Positions 39,861-53,300 of a stretch of 64,000 nt of DNA are shown piece by piece. The DNA lies in contig VTFK01000430.1 in the NCBI GenBank assembly GCA_009617715.1, positions 1 to 64,000 on the forward strand, in the 5' to 3' direction. The notes under the pieces are model-generated. The model made no database searches and had not been told where the DNA came from. It worked only from the letters and a program-made list of their open reading frames with translations. Made by a program: the position numbers and the translations under genes. The first letter of the stretch is position 1. Every line of letters starts with the position of its first letter. This DNA is from Plectrocnemia conspersa. Lineage: Eukaryota; Arthropoda; Insecta; Trichoptera; Polycentropodidae.

Positions 39861-40149
39861 AAAAAATAGAATAAATATACTAATTACAACTTGTAGTTCA
39901 TTAAAAGTTCTTATAGGAAAAAGTTAAGACGTAGAAAAAATAAAACATACAAATTTAGGCAAACTATTATTAAAATGGTAAATAAAAAATAGATTTCAGG
40001 CGTTGTAGCTAGAGCAGGGTTAACGTGGCTAGAAGTAGCTGCTTTTTTAATCTTATTAATCTTTGTCAATATTGCTATTTGTAATAACTTTCTTGTGTTA
40101 ATACAATTATTGATAAAATACTAATGGAATAAAATTCTTAATTAATGTA

Positions 40150-40430
40150 AAATATATGTGCTTATATACGTTTGGTCTGACTTTGTGGTGGTGTATTTGT
40201 ATTTGTTTTTTATTGTCTACTCTCTTATAAGATTATTTACGTTTCATAACCGTGCAAATTTAAATTTAAATAATTTAATTTGACAACCTTGCACTTTTCA
40301 TTTCGCATTCCGTTTTGTCAATGTTGTTAGGGATAGATTAGACTACATAAAATTTCACTTTTTGCCTTAACAACGACATTTTGTTAAAAGTGCTTTTAAC
40401 GCGTATAGCGACAAGATAAAAGCGGCAATT
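40150..40430 (+). repeat. dispersed repeat family, member 2
   Basis: TATACGTTTGGTCTGACT at the left and AACGCGTATAGCGACAAG at the right match member 1 in order and orientation, with a TTTGACAACCTTGCAC-type middle. Confidence 0.4.
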
Positions 40431-40656
40431 TCAATAAAAGATAATTACTGGTTGTTTATATACCCATTTATTTACATATATACAACATTTAATTGTTATG
40501 AAAAGGTAGATTTTTATGGTACATTTTTGAGTAAATATTTTTATATATTCTTTAAAATTTTATGAAATTTCACATATATTTTGGCAAAAATAACCTTATT
40601 ATTGTGGCCAAGGAAAAATATTAACACCCTACATATTTTAAGGGTTATGGCGCTAG

Positions 40657-41282
40657 GGGTCATTGACCTCAATATGAATCTAGTAAGACTTTTTATTGAT
40701 ATATTTACATGAGTGTGACGGACGATTATCGGCGAGGCGCATGGGATGATGCCTGTGGATGATCCTCACGGTTCTTGTGGCGGCCTGCAGCGAGTGTCAG
40801 GAGGTAGTTCTTCTTGTGGTTGTTTAATCGAGAGTTCTAGGTCGTCTCTTCGCGACTATCAGTGGGGACGCGTCTGTTGGTCTCTTCGGGTGGCTGCTGA
40901 TTGATGACTCTGACGAGTCCTGGCTTATATACTTGAGTGTTAGAGACTTGCTGGCTAATCGCATATGTGCAGCGATCTTCCAGCCAATCGCTGCAGCTGC
41001 TTCGTAGAACGGCTAAATACATTAACGCCTTTAGAAAGCGACGTTTACTCGTCCAAGATCGTATTGCATTTTTCGTATATGTCACGGATGTGGTTATTTC
41101 TGATATCTGTGACCGTTTCGCCACAAAGGGATTCTCTTAACGACAGAGAATATTTATTGTGAGCTCGTGTTCCGTGTGGTCCTGCAAATCCTTTACGCTA
41201 TTGTTGTTTATCTCCATTGTTAATAAATGATCGTTTTTGGGCATAGTCATTAACGCGAGTTTAGGGTTTGAGACAATGACCC
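40657..41282 (+). repeat. about 0.63-kb GC-rich repeat, copy 1
   Basis: Homologous to the complement of 44211-44864, sharing GCCTTTAGAAAGCGACGTT, GCGTCTGTTGGT, a GACCGTTTCGC segment and the order of all blocks. Outer GGGTCATTG and CAATGACCC are inverted. Its several short open frames are not alike enough between copies to look coding. Class unknown; a solo LTR is possible. Confidence 0.6.
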
Positions 41283-41340
41283 TTTTGAAGTGGACTATAT
41301 TATCTTTTATAAATAAAATATTTTAATTTTCCTGTTTCCC

Positions 41341-41520
41341 TTGATTTTCCCTAATCTCACGGATAAATAAATAAAATAAAATCGACCTACATGGGGCTGT
41401 AATAATGGTTTATATTTAATAAATTACTTAGTAGTAGTTGATTGTGTTTACATTGTAACGGCTGTTATTATGCAATAGAATATAAATAATAATAAATGAA
41501 TATACAAATTCACTTTTTTA
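41341..41520 (+). repeat. dispersed repeat, copy B
   Basis: Begins CCCTAATCTCACGGATAAAT and continues through CATTGTAACGG and an AATAATAAATGAAT-like tail, colinear with 28186-28470 with about one third of positions changed. Confidence 0.4.
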
Positions 41521-44210
41521 AATAATTAAAAAATATGTTGTTATAGTATCATACAACTCAATATAAAAGCATAAACCATCTACTATAATTAACGAGCTTA
41601 TCGTGCTGAACTCTCCGCGAGGGTTTATGGACTTTTTTTATTCCATGTGCAAATCCCCTGGCGAGTTGAAACGATTATCAGTTCGTTGACTCTGAAAAAA
41701 CTTACTCAATCGCAGAAAATAGCTGAACTGCAGAATAAAAGTGATCGGCGGATTTGGCGAAATAGGATTATTAGTTTTTGAGAGAGAAAGCTCTCGCTCG
41801 ACGTGGTCTGAAATATCAAAAGCGAATTCGACATTCGCGAAACATTAAGACCTCGTTTATGCTTTTCCAGTGTATATTTATACAACACAATCGGTTTTTA
41901 TCGCGATAGAAAACGAGAGTTGTTTTCAGAACTGAAATAAGCTGAAAAGTTCTCTCGTGCTTTATAAACTTAGCACGAATTAAATATTTTTTTTGCTTCG
42001 AAAAAATCTGAAGGCGCAAGTGAAACGCGTGACATTTATCAATAATGCAGGAAAAATATCTGCATAAAAAAAGTTTGTTACGACCGCGGTGAGAATAACG
42101 GCATTTAATTTTCCTCTCTGCGAAAAAGTTGCCTATCCCGACGGGATGTTGGACGTAAAAGGCGGTGGAAATCTTCAAGAGGTGGCGCGTAATTTAAGCT
42201 TTTTACTGTGGCACAGTATTGTATTCAGAGTTCTTCTCCATACAAAATTCAGCTATAATTACAGTCATTACGCCGCAGAAACTCAGGGGCAAAAAGTTAG
42301 AGCCCCATTGAAGTGGCCGCAGTATAGTTCCTCTGAGAAACGTTAGCTTTTCTCTGGAAGGTCTTTATAGGTTGTTGCTTTACAGGAAGTATCCTTGGCG
42401 AGATGAGAAAATTGCTCAAATTGTACGTAACTGCCGCGCCATGAAAGAGTTGCGCTGAAACGAGCGGCAGTGCTTAATTATTTAATGCACGTTTTTTAAT
42501 ATCGCTAAATTACACAATAAAATATTATTTTTTATCTTACGTGTAATACACATTCTAACAACACCCGAAAATATATTGGTATAAAAGAATATAGGATAAA
42601 ATAAATAGAACCTAACGAGTATTCTTCGAAGCAATCAAAGGTGTAATGGGCGAGACGAAGCGAAAGCAGGAAGATTTCCTCGTGTATAAAATACATCAAC
42701 AGTCAACGATCGGGAACGCGTAGAGAGACGAGTACCCATAATTCGGTCGTAAATTCGAAAACAAATTTCGTCGGCGTTATCCACTTAATCCTTCGAAAAC
42801 GGAAAGGCTAAGTAATATTAACGAGGCCGTATTCATTTGCTTGCAGCGTCGCGATGCCTTCAGCTTCCTATTCAGAAAGGAAAAGTCGTTGTGTGTCACA
42901 ACGCTACACAGTAGTTAAAAATACAGATTGTATCATATATGTACATAAATATACTATGTAACTTTTAATCCACTAAAGATTTTTGGAATGAATGTCTTTA
43001 GCTTACTCAGCGGTGTTGCTTTTATTTCTTAATGAATACAAAACGTTGTATCTTCAATGTCGTTTTAATCTATCGAAATTATAAATATTTTCGGCGCTTT
43101 TAAATAAACGCAGTACTTAAAAGTTTATTTATCACTACCTTACATTACGTATGGGGTGTAATGAGAATATTTATTTTTTCTGCACAAAGGGTCGAAAATA
43201 AATATAACCATCTTGAGGCCTCGCCCCGCTTTGAAAAGGACGCCAGGCACAGATCTTAAGACCTTTTATATGTTAGATACGAACAATTAGACCGCATAAA
43301 CAGATCGGCGAAAACAAAGGGTCGCTGGGAGAAATATTGGGAAGGTTGTTGATCCGACGCCCTAATCCTTTATACTCATTTGGGGGAGCTGAGCAATAAT
43401 AATTTCGCCATTTTGGTACGAATCAATCTTATGTAATCTAACGAGTGCAGCTTAGATATATAATTGATGATGAACATTTATTTTGAGTACACAACCATAG
43501 TATTATTGCTTATATTATATATGTATGACAAAAATATTAATATTGTGACCAATAATAATTCAGTTAATGTAATAAATGGAAATTTTAAAATCATTAAAAA
43601 GTTGTAAAAAATCACGTATTAATATAAATACACCTTTGTTTAATTTTTTATATTTTTAAATAAGATCTAATCACACTTTACCCATATCTTAATTCTGATC
43701 TTTATAAAAAGTATGTAGTTAATAAACTAAAAAAAAGTCAAAAACCTTTATTAGAGAGTGCCATTTATAATATACTAATATTATATAAATGTCACTTCAT
43801 TTTTTTCCACTAGTATATCCTTTGTTCTTTTTTATCTTCAAAGGGATTTTCTTATAATGCAATTTTCGGTTTGGTGTTTTTAATGCTATTTATTTTTTTT
43901 AACAAATATGACGTTTTAAAAATGTTTAATTAATTGTTGCATTGAAAATTATGTTTTAGTATATTTTTCCTTACTTAATTTAAGTCGATGTTTAAATACA
44001 CCATCTTAGAGACTCTGTTATTCTAACGCTTTTATTTGCGATTAAGGTAAATTTCAATTCAATCAACAACTTTTAAATCCTTTGTCGTCGACGTACTTTA
44101 TTTTTTAGATATATCTTTTTCTTGGCCTTTGAGCCAGATGTGTATATTTTTATTTCAATGCTAAGACCACGTTAGAAAATATTTTTGTCTCAAAAGTTGC
44201 GTTAATTTAC
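41521..44210. other. intergenic or 5' intronic DNA with island 41580-42860
   Basis: Overlapping short frames (60-120 codons) on both strands in the island share no family features. 43140-43420 is a second small GC-richer patch. No repeats paired within the window. Confidence 0.4.
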
Positions 44211-44864
44211 TGTGACCAAAATGATCATCCATCATTAAGTAAGCAATACAATAGCATAAAGGATTTAGACCACACACAGCCCTCGTTACGACCAGAAAAA
44301 ATCCCATAAATAGCACCGAGTATTGCTCTTACTGTAAATATTTTCCGTCATTGAGAAAATACTTATTTTTTGCGAAACGGTCACGAATATAATAAATCAC
44401 TGGATCCACAAGATTCCCGTTGCAAACAAAATAAGACCTTGGACAATGCCCATCAAGCGAACGTCGCTTTCTAAAGGCGTATACGTGTTTCGCCGTTCTA
44501 AGAATTCTGGATAATTGCTGCACAATTGCGATTAGTCAGTTTTACAGCCTGGATTGGGAGAAGGCAGTCATCAGCTGTCATTCAAAGACTCACTTGTTCA
44601 CCCCGCAGGCAGATGCGCGCCCACCAACAGACGCGAAGATACGACCTGAGACATCGCAGCAAGAAGAACTGTCTTCAGACACTCTGTAGGCACCTACAAG
44701 ACCTTTAACCACCTCCCACGGACATCATCCCTGCGCTAGCTTTTCCACCACCGCTCGGAAAAAACATCTCGCCATTTATCGTCTGTCGCAACATTGTAAA
44801 TATAATATAATTAAACTGTTAACTAGATTCCACCCTGAGTTTTAGTGGTTACGAAGTTATCACA
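44211..44864 (-). repeat. about 0.65-kb GC-rich repeat, copy 2 (inverted)
   Basis: On the minus strand it starts TGTGATAACTTCG and ends TTTTGGTCACA, so it has the TGTGA...TCACA ends usual for an LTR, though the 5-bp flanks (AGGAG and GTAAA) do not match. It is colinear with copy 1 in opposite orientation. Confidence 0.6.
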
Positions 44865-47024
44865 CTCCTATGGTTCTCAAATCTTAAAGCAAAGACTTGA
44901 TTTTCATGCAACAAATTATACGCAGGGTCGCCGAGAGCGAACTCGGGACCATGGAAAAACAATAATTCCAGGCCTCATGACAAAAATAGTAATTTATATA
45001 TTTTTATAAATTTTAACACAAACGGAGCAGCATTTGTATCAATTTTTTATTACATAAAACAATATTGGAATAGTTAATATTATAAATTACATTTTATTGA
45101 TATTCTCATTTTATTGAAAACATATTCTCTAGATAAAAATGCAAATATGACTTCTTGGTTAAATTCTATTATATAATTCTGAAAAACTGGTTAATAAAAA
45201 TTGTAGAATGTAAAATATTAAAATAATAAAATTTTGTTTAAAAATAATTAAAACTTTTGTTAGCAAAGGGAACATTCAGTGGTATGTTTGGTGTTTCATA
45301 ACGAATTGTATTCCTTGTGTTTTTATTTCATTTCTAAAATGTATTGTGCTGTGGAAACTGGTAATATATTATGCTATATATGTACAAGTATAATACATAT
45401 GTATGTGTACATATGGGGGAGATATTGTTTTTGTGCTATATGTTACTCCCCTTGAATTTAATATTATGCAGTATCATCTATATATAACACTTTTTAAAGC
45501 ATACACGTGTGAAGTTACACGAGTCAGCACAATGGGGCTAGGAACTTCTCAAATTTCATATTTTGCGATTTTCATTATTGATATATATTTCTTATGACAA
45601 GATTAGCATTTCCTGCACAAAAGTTACTAGGCTCCAATTTCTTCGCCCGATTATTCCGATCACACTCACTTTCTTCGATATCCGGCGGAAATAAATGGAG
45701 TTAATTTTACGCAATTAATGATTTAATCAAAACTTCCATCCTTTTGATATCTCTCGCCCTGTGTCCCGGAGGCCCGAACAAAATTGAATTATTCTCACAT
45801 AATAATGGAATTATTGCCTCGGCCAATGGGGAGCCATGTAATACCATTTCCAAGCGCCTATAACTAGAGGCACTTAGGCAAAGCGCGCGTAATGAAACGG
45901 AACTCGGTTTAATGAATTAAACAGCCATCTTGGTACGCGTGAAGGGAATTAATGCAAAATGAGAAGCGTAACGCGTGTGACCCTAAGCGAGTGAAAATTC
46001 ACACATGTACACATACCACAGAAAAAAGCGAACGTGTAACGCGGGGGATGTATCACTTTATCTCGCCGAGATTGCGATTATGTATGGCGGCGGTTGGTAA
46101 ATTGGAATGAATGAAAAAGTGCTCTAAAGCGATTTGTCGCAAAGGATTTTTCCCCGGGTGTGCCAAGGTATAAAACGGTGAAAATTGCAAGAGCGTAAAC
46201 GTTACACTTCCTGGAAAAAGTTGTCTCTTTGTGCTGTGTAACACGTTGAATTTTTTGAAACCGCTTTAAATATAATTTTTTAAATTATATTTATTACAGT
46301 GAAAATATATTTTCATTAGTAGAAATATAATTTCACTCACTAAGCCAGTATAAATGTATTAAATTATTGATTTATAACATTAACTGTAATTTTTTCCGGT
46401 CCAGAAAATTTATCGCCCGTATTTCACCGCCAGCAATTAATCGCTAGCAGTTTACCTCCGTGTCAATTGATCGCATAAACAATTGATAGCCTACTAATGA
46501 TGATCGCTAACATATTTATTGCTAAGCAATATATAATGCCTTGGCCGGGCGGCCCTGTTGATGACTCCACTGTAGATGGTTTGACGCCAAACTTCCAGCA
46601 CGCCCCTTGAAACTGCAAACTCCACGTTGCATCCACCGGGAGGGAAATTTAAATTTAAGCATGTATCGTTTAGTTTACCTTTTTTACTTACACGTACATA
46701 TTTTTTTTATTAAAATCATTCACTTTAACTTTAAAATCATTAATAAAATGTGTATTATTTCACTGCTCCGATTGACTTCAGAGCGTTCTGTGTGATATTT
46801 TAATTATAATATTTTATTTATAGATGACTCGTATTAAATTGACTTTAATATGTTTAACCTTTCTTCGTGAGCACATCATATGATACCTATGTACATCGAG
46901 TTTTAGTTTCTCTGAGATCCTTATTAATGTTTCACTACAGCTCCAGGCAAAAAGTCCTTAATTACAAATGTACTTTATTACTCTGTGTGGGTATTTATTT
47001 ATGTTTTTTTTTTTATTTTTACAG
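44865..47024. other. DNA immediately upstream of the first coding exon
   Basis: 45600-46240 is a GC-richer island about 1 kb from the splice acceptor. CAGGGTCGCCGAGAG at 44933 resembles a transposon end. No TATA/initiator pair can be singled out in this AT-rich setting. Confidence 0.35.
46380..46558. mobile_element. possible hAT-like terminus
   Basis: The segment ends in GGCCGGGCGGCCCTG, close to the CAGGGCCGGCCC-type end of many hAT elements. No partner terminus was found. Confidence 0.25.
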
Positions 47025-47141
47025 TCGAAGAAGCACCGTCGGTAAATCACTGCGTGAAAATGTTCCAGTGAAAATAAAACGCCGGATCTAAAGCCAAGGG
47101 TCGTCCACCCCTCGGACGTTGGCCAAACATATTGGCTAAAG
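47025..47141 (+). other. 5' UTR part of the first coding exon of Toll
   Basis: A strong polypyrimidine tract followed by TTACAG ends at 47024. The next 117 bases are GC-richer than the flank, contain in-frame stops, and run to the ATG at 47142. A splice acceptor here means the transcript starts further upstream with at least one non-coding exon. Confidence 0.65.
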
Positions 47142-47331
47142 ATGGATCTCGCTTTTTGCCAGAGGGTCGCCCCCTCGGCGATATGGACAGCGGTGGTGAT
47201 AGTGGCGCTGGTGACGCCACTTCCTGTGGGGGCCAATGTTTACAACAGCTTCGGATGCCCCCAAAAGCCCAACTGCTCCTGTGTCACAACTGGGACAAAC
47301 TACGAAGTCATGTGTCCACCGTTTAGTGGAG
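47142..47331 (+). CDS. Toll: Toll coding exon 1: signal peptide and N-terminal cysteine block
   Basis: Encodes residues 1-63 plus one base. A hydrophobic stretch (about 14-28) followed by small residues at G30-A31 is a convincing signal peptide. The mature N-terminus has cysteines at 39, 45, 47 and 58. The donor at 47332 (GAG|GTTGGT) is chosen because the alternative GT at 47336 puts exon 2 in a frame that stops within 20 codons. Confidence 0.9.
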
Positions 47332-50300
47332 GTTGGTATTGTTTCTAATTTATCGTCAAATCTTAACATAATATTGCATTATAATATAATTTACATTTGA
47401 AAATAACATTTTTAACATCTTCGAATTTATCAGTGATCTTTTTAATAATATATTTAAATGACAAACGTTTATTATTTAATGACTGACTCAAAACAGAAAA
47501 ACCCGTAATTGAACATATTATTGTTTAATGAATTTCAAAACATTCGATAGTTTACCGATATGATATCTTTCCTTGGTTCATTCTACGTCTCTATAATTGT
47601 TTTATTATGTATATGTTACATACAGTGAGTGCGTATTATTAGTAAAAATATATTCACTGGCATTTTAGTGAAATTATATCGGAATACATTTTAACTGGTA
47701 GATATAAATTTCTGCTAATGAAATTTCATTTAGAACTACCGCTTTTTTTCCAACTTGGAACAATAGTGTATAACTTACCCAAAAAATACACATTCACTGT
47801 AACATAATTCGTTTTATTAATATTTTCAAATTGATAATTTAAAACAAATATATTTTATTCTATTAATTAAAAAAAATAATGATTGCTTATATAAAATAGT
47901 GTTGAAGAACTATTTTTTGTGTATTTAATAGAGATAATTTATTTAATTAAAAATATTTGCTCAGTTACAGTAAAAAATATCGTTCTGATTATGATTTATG
48001 AAGTGTCAGCATGTTTATTTTATATAAAGCAAAAATATTTAGCTATAATTTTTTTATTATGCAACAATTTTTGAGATACATACAGTTTGTATAATTACTG
48101 TAAATACGAGAAATTTTATCAGGTTCTGTAGAATCTAGTCGTTTCTAAAAATCGGGTTAAAATAAGTGTTCAAACAGCTGGATCAGAGTTGACGCGAAGA
48201 GGGAAGCAACTGATTTTCTCAGTAATTGTCTCGGTGAGACTTTGGTGTTGGAAGTACTTGATGAATATAAAAAACAATAAAGAGGTGTTTTTTTTGCTAG
48301 CCCACTTTTGATACGACAATCGATTACAAAGATTTGCGGAGTAATTTTATATAATTTTTTAAATAATTGTTGCATAAACAGGTGGATATTTGACAACACT
48401 GCACCTACTGCATTTCACTTGCTACGCCTTCCAATGTAAAATTGTGATATTAAATTAATTTATTTACACAGCTGCATTTAAAAATAATAAGCAAGGTCAT
48501 GACAACGATAAACTTTCATATTATTTGTATAAAAAAATATCATCAACATAAATATACCATAGAATTGCATAAACTGGTATCATATTAGCAATCACCGTAA
48601 ACTTGACGTATTACGATTTAACGATACATAAACCTCCTTTTCGATTTATTATTATTTTATGTGGCCTATCCAAAATTACACACCATTATGCAATATATTA
48701 TGCTCATAAATAAAATTATATATATTTTTGGCTACATTATGGCTTCCATGGCCGTTTTTCCGCACATAAAATTTTCAGGATGTTTTAACGCCCGTTATCT
48801 TTTATCATCATATCAGAATAGGTTTCATATTACAGATACAATTTGTACGTATTATATAGTATTCGTATAACGAATTTAAAAATGCTATGCATTCGGTTTG
48901 TCGCAGTAATCAATTTTTGTGCTCATGGTACCAGTTACGAGTCGATTGACAACTCTGGCAATAAATCTAGTTTTTTTTTCCATACCGAATGGTTAATTTG
49001 TCACGTAAAAATATAACATTGTCTATAAATAACATGAAAAACACCCCTGTATAATTTCGCTTGATTATTATTTTTTTTAACTTTCAAGGAAAAACTAATA
49101 GTAGGGCATTGTATTTTTGAAGCACTTAAATAATTATTTAAATTAAAGCATTGAATGTTTGGGTTTTCGAAAGTCATTAATAAATATGTATGTTATAATT
49201 TAAATTATTTTCTAAGTATTTAATATTCCATAAAAGAGTGTATCTAATTTGATTATATTTTTAAATAATACCCAATTTTATATTATTTATTTTTTATAAA
49301 AAACTGTTTTTATCATATCAGCCATCATCAAAACAATGTATAATGGAGCGATGGTCAAAAACCATAAGACCGCAAAGTTATCGGTTTCGCTTTATGGTGT
49401 TTTAAAAAAGACATTAGCGTCACGTAAAACAGTCATTTTGGATTTCCAGATATGAGCTCGGTATACCTTTCACGGAACAGGGCGTGTTCACATATTATAT
49501 GTTCATTCCGCGAATGTGTACAGTAAAAAACTTTTGTAGCGATGTTTTTACATAATTATAATTCACTACTCTTTGTGTAAATTTAAACATGGTGTATGTT
49601 ATACAAAATATTACTGTTGGATTTTGAGATCCATAAGTCTCCGCCTAGCGGTTATACTAAGCTTGGCTTAAGACCCAAACCGAGTGACAGTTGTAAATTG
49701 GCTTTGATGGACACATGTGTGAAAGCTTATGAACTGAAGGAGCTTTTGGAGTGAGGGGTGTCATTGAGGAGCTTTAATTACCGCAGCCGGTTTAGCGACA
49801 ATCTTGTCAGCCTGTTTTGATAATACATAATGGGATTAAATTGTACTGTATTATTAATTTTACTAGTGAGGAGGAATGCACTTTGTATGAGCGTGTTGCA
49901 TCGCCAGAAATCATATTAAGCCATTAAAAGTTTACGAAAGTTCTAAAACACGTGACGTTAGATTAGCATGCAATTATGTGGTATATGCGTGTTTGTTTTG
50001 CACTTTGAATGCGCTATGAATAAGCAGGAATTGTAGTAAATGGATTTTTGAAGCACATTGTGCTTTGATATGAACAAAGTTTATTAGACTAGAAAATAAT
50101 ATTTCGTCGGTTTGCTTCAAGAAGTCATTAACTAACAAAATGGTTGTTGTTCTTAAAATATTATTATAAATTCTCATGCTGTACATATACAAAAGGTATG
50201 CTAATAAACATTGCAAAGCACAAAGTGTAATTAATTAATAAACGTTTAATTTATTCCATGTTGCATAAACTTTTGAATTAAGCTAACGTAGTTTTGTTTA

Positions 50301-53300
50301 ACAAAATCTCAAAAACATATAGAATTACTTATAAAATAATATATAATACACTGGTTTATTATTTATTATCACTTATTGTAATCGGAAGAATTTAAAATAT
50401 ATCATTTAAGGATGTGTTTAAATTATTTTTAAGTAGTTATCTTGAAATTAACGTCAGCTTTCATGATGAAAATATTTATAATTTTTTTTTAATGAATTAT
50501 AATTTAGTTTGAGTTAAAAATTGCGTCATTTAGGTTATCAAAAAACAATCTTTAGTCTATCAATTGAGCGATTGATTCTGAAAATGAGGCAAGCCATTTT
50601 GAAAAAAAAAGAGTTAGACAAATTAGACCACGATATCATTGATTATTTAATTAATTACATTATTTTCTGTATTTTAGCATCATCAAAGGGTGCAACGAAA
50701 TAATAATAATTATTTTAGAATTTAAAACAGTAATTAATTTTTTTAAATATTTTAGCTATGAAACTTTCACTTCGCTTCCGACTCGGATCATACGAGAATT
50801 TAGCCAAACTCGCACTAAGTATATCTTAATTTCAATTTGGCTACATAAGTAGCCGAATTAAATCATAGTATGTAAATTTTCATATTAAATATAATGGACT
50901 AAAGTACTATTTGCAGCAGAACTCTCGAGTGCCATCGTACAATAGAGTAATGTAAATCGCAAAGCTCCCCTCGCATATATAAAAGTTCTGTCACGTTGAA
51001 TTTCCCTATCAAGACTCTTTGGCTCGCGTGCCAGCGGTTCAGCGTCGCTATCAGACTGCACATTTCATACTTCATTTAGCGAGTTCATGCGCTAGGTATA
51101 AATCAGAAGTTGGGACGCGTGCGGGCGTCGGGACGCTAATGGCGTCGCGTGATCGGCTCCCTTTGAGGACCAAGAAATTGCATGTGACTCTCTCTCTCTC
51201 CGCCACCGACTTATGAAAAGCTCAAACTTTTCTCATCTAGCCGTTTCCGCTCGTTCGCGGTTTGTTATACTATGTGATGTTTGACTCAAACGGCCGACCT
51301 CTGACGTTTCAACGCACACAACTTATTATTAGTTCGGAAAGTGGTGAACCGATGACATGAAACTTGTCGGCGAGTGGAGGACTTTTCTTTGATTGTCGCA
51401 CTAGTCGCTTGATTGGGGTTGCAATGCATAATTACACGACTCTATAATTTAACTTTGAATCGTTGAAAAAAGAAATATATTATTAGAAAGCAAATAATTT
51501 ATTGAATAAATATATAGCAGGGGAGTAAAAAAGAGAGGTAGGTGACTGTAATATATCAATGCACCAGGTGGCAATTTCACTGCTATAAGGTTAAATACCC
51601 TCAATTGTACTGAATTTATATATAAAGTATAGCTTAGTCGACAAAGAAATATATTGATATATTCTGTAAGATATACAATTCGTTGCTTGCATTGTACTTC
51701 TCGTTATTAATATTATACATGCAGCCCTTCGCACTTTTCTCTTGAGAGTATTCACACAAATGCAGATTCATTATCTTTACAAAATGATTTGGGAGTAGCT
51801 ACCTTTTTGCAAAGCGTCCATAAAGCTCAGTTTTGTTATGCGGAGCGCGTGTCACTTTAGACAGTAAAGCCAGTAGCCCTATAGCTGTAAAATTCTATAC
51901 TAAAATTATTTTTATTTAGTATAGAATTTTTTTTAAAATAGTTAGTAAAAGTAAAAAATATTTGTGTAAAATTTTACAAATTATGGTCGTGATCACATTA
52001 TAACCGTTTTTTAGCCAATTATACTTTTATTGTACTCAAACGTCCACGATTTTATTTTATAAAAATACAGGGTGGGCTATAATTTTTTGCATTTTTTAAA
52101 TTGCTTTTAAGCGGGAACCGCGCGTGGTAGTCCTTGGAAATTTATACGCAATGGATCGCTTCACAGAGGGAACAAAACGCGTTCTGCATAAAGCAGTTTT
52201 ACAATAACAATTATTCTTATGTGATTTTTGGCGTCTATTACGCGCTCAGTGCCTATTACGCAGTGTGAATCAATTTCAGTGTTAATTCAATCAAAATATG
52301 GCTCAGAAAGTTCAAGGAGACCGGTTCAAACCGGTTCAAACATGCTGCCCCGATTTAACACCTCTTGTTTTTTTATGGCATTATCTCAAAAGTTCTGTTT
52401 ACTTGAATAAACCAGCCGCATTAATACAACTTAAAGCGAATATTCAACAACCCACGCGCTTTGTATCATAGTGTTTCAAAACCTAGGTGCCAGATTCGGT
52501 GGTGATGGACATTTAGATGACATTATTCTAAGGCACGATTTTCTTAATTGTGTTTTTTTAGTAAAATTAACATTCATTATTATACGACCTGTAGTTTTTT
52601 TTGTAATTTTTTTCTTTTAAAAAATATATTTTTATTGAAAAAAACGAAAGGTTGTACAGTAGTTTTTTTTATAAAATTTTCAAAAGTACAATAATTTAGG
52701 GCCTACCTAGTATTTGTCTTAATGACGTAATCCTTTTTCGGGGTTTCACTTTAAGATATTCTCGTTCTCGCGTTCAAGTGATGAAAGTTATTGCGGCACA
52801 GGTTCTGGGGCGTTACGTTTAGGGAATACATTCTCTGGGTGCTGGGGCGGTCTGACGTTGTTTCAAACTTTCAACTCAGATTATCTGATACTTGTATTGT
52901 TTATATACATATCTACAATATCCTTGAACTCATTCTATTACGTAATATCTTTCTTTTACCATTACCATGTCTCTAGAGTCTGACTTTCAAATTATTTATT
53001 CTTGTCTTTGTACGCGATTTTTTCATATATTTTTAATGTGCTTTTTAACCTTTTATAACTACACTTATTAATAAAAGTAAATTAATTAAATCATAACGAC
53101 ACTGAGTAATATCAAATTCATATATATTGACATTTAAGAAAATCGACCAAACATATTCGAGATTCTCAAATGGCTTTCAGAAACCAACGAGACACGAACG
53201 TTCTCAAATATAACGTGGAAAAAAATAGAGAAGCATATTAAATTCACAAGCACGAATGAAAAATAATAAGAAAGCAAACGATTGCTGTAAGGGGTGGTCT

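Noticed and set aside
42089..42346. Open frames of 85 and 120 codons on opposite strands near 42 kb
   Set aside because: Mutually overlapping, no domain signal, no exon signals of strength.
47336..47337. Alternative donor GT four bases beyond the chosen exon 1 donor
   Set aside because: It puts exon 2 into a frame that stops within 20 codons and destroys the LRR reading.
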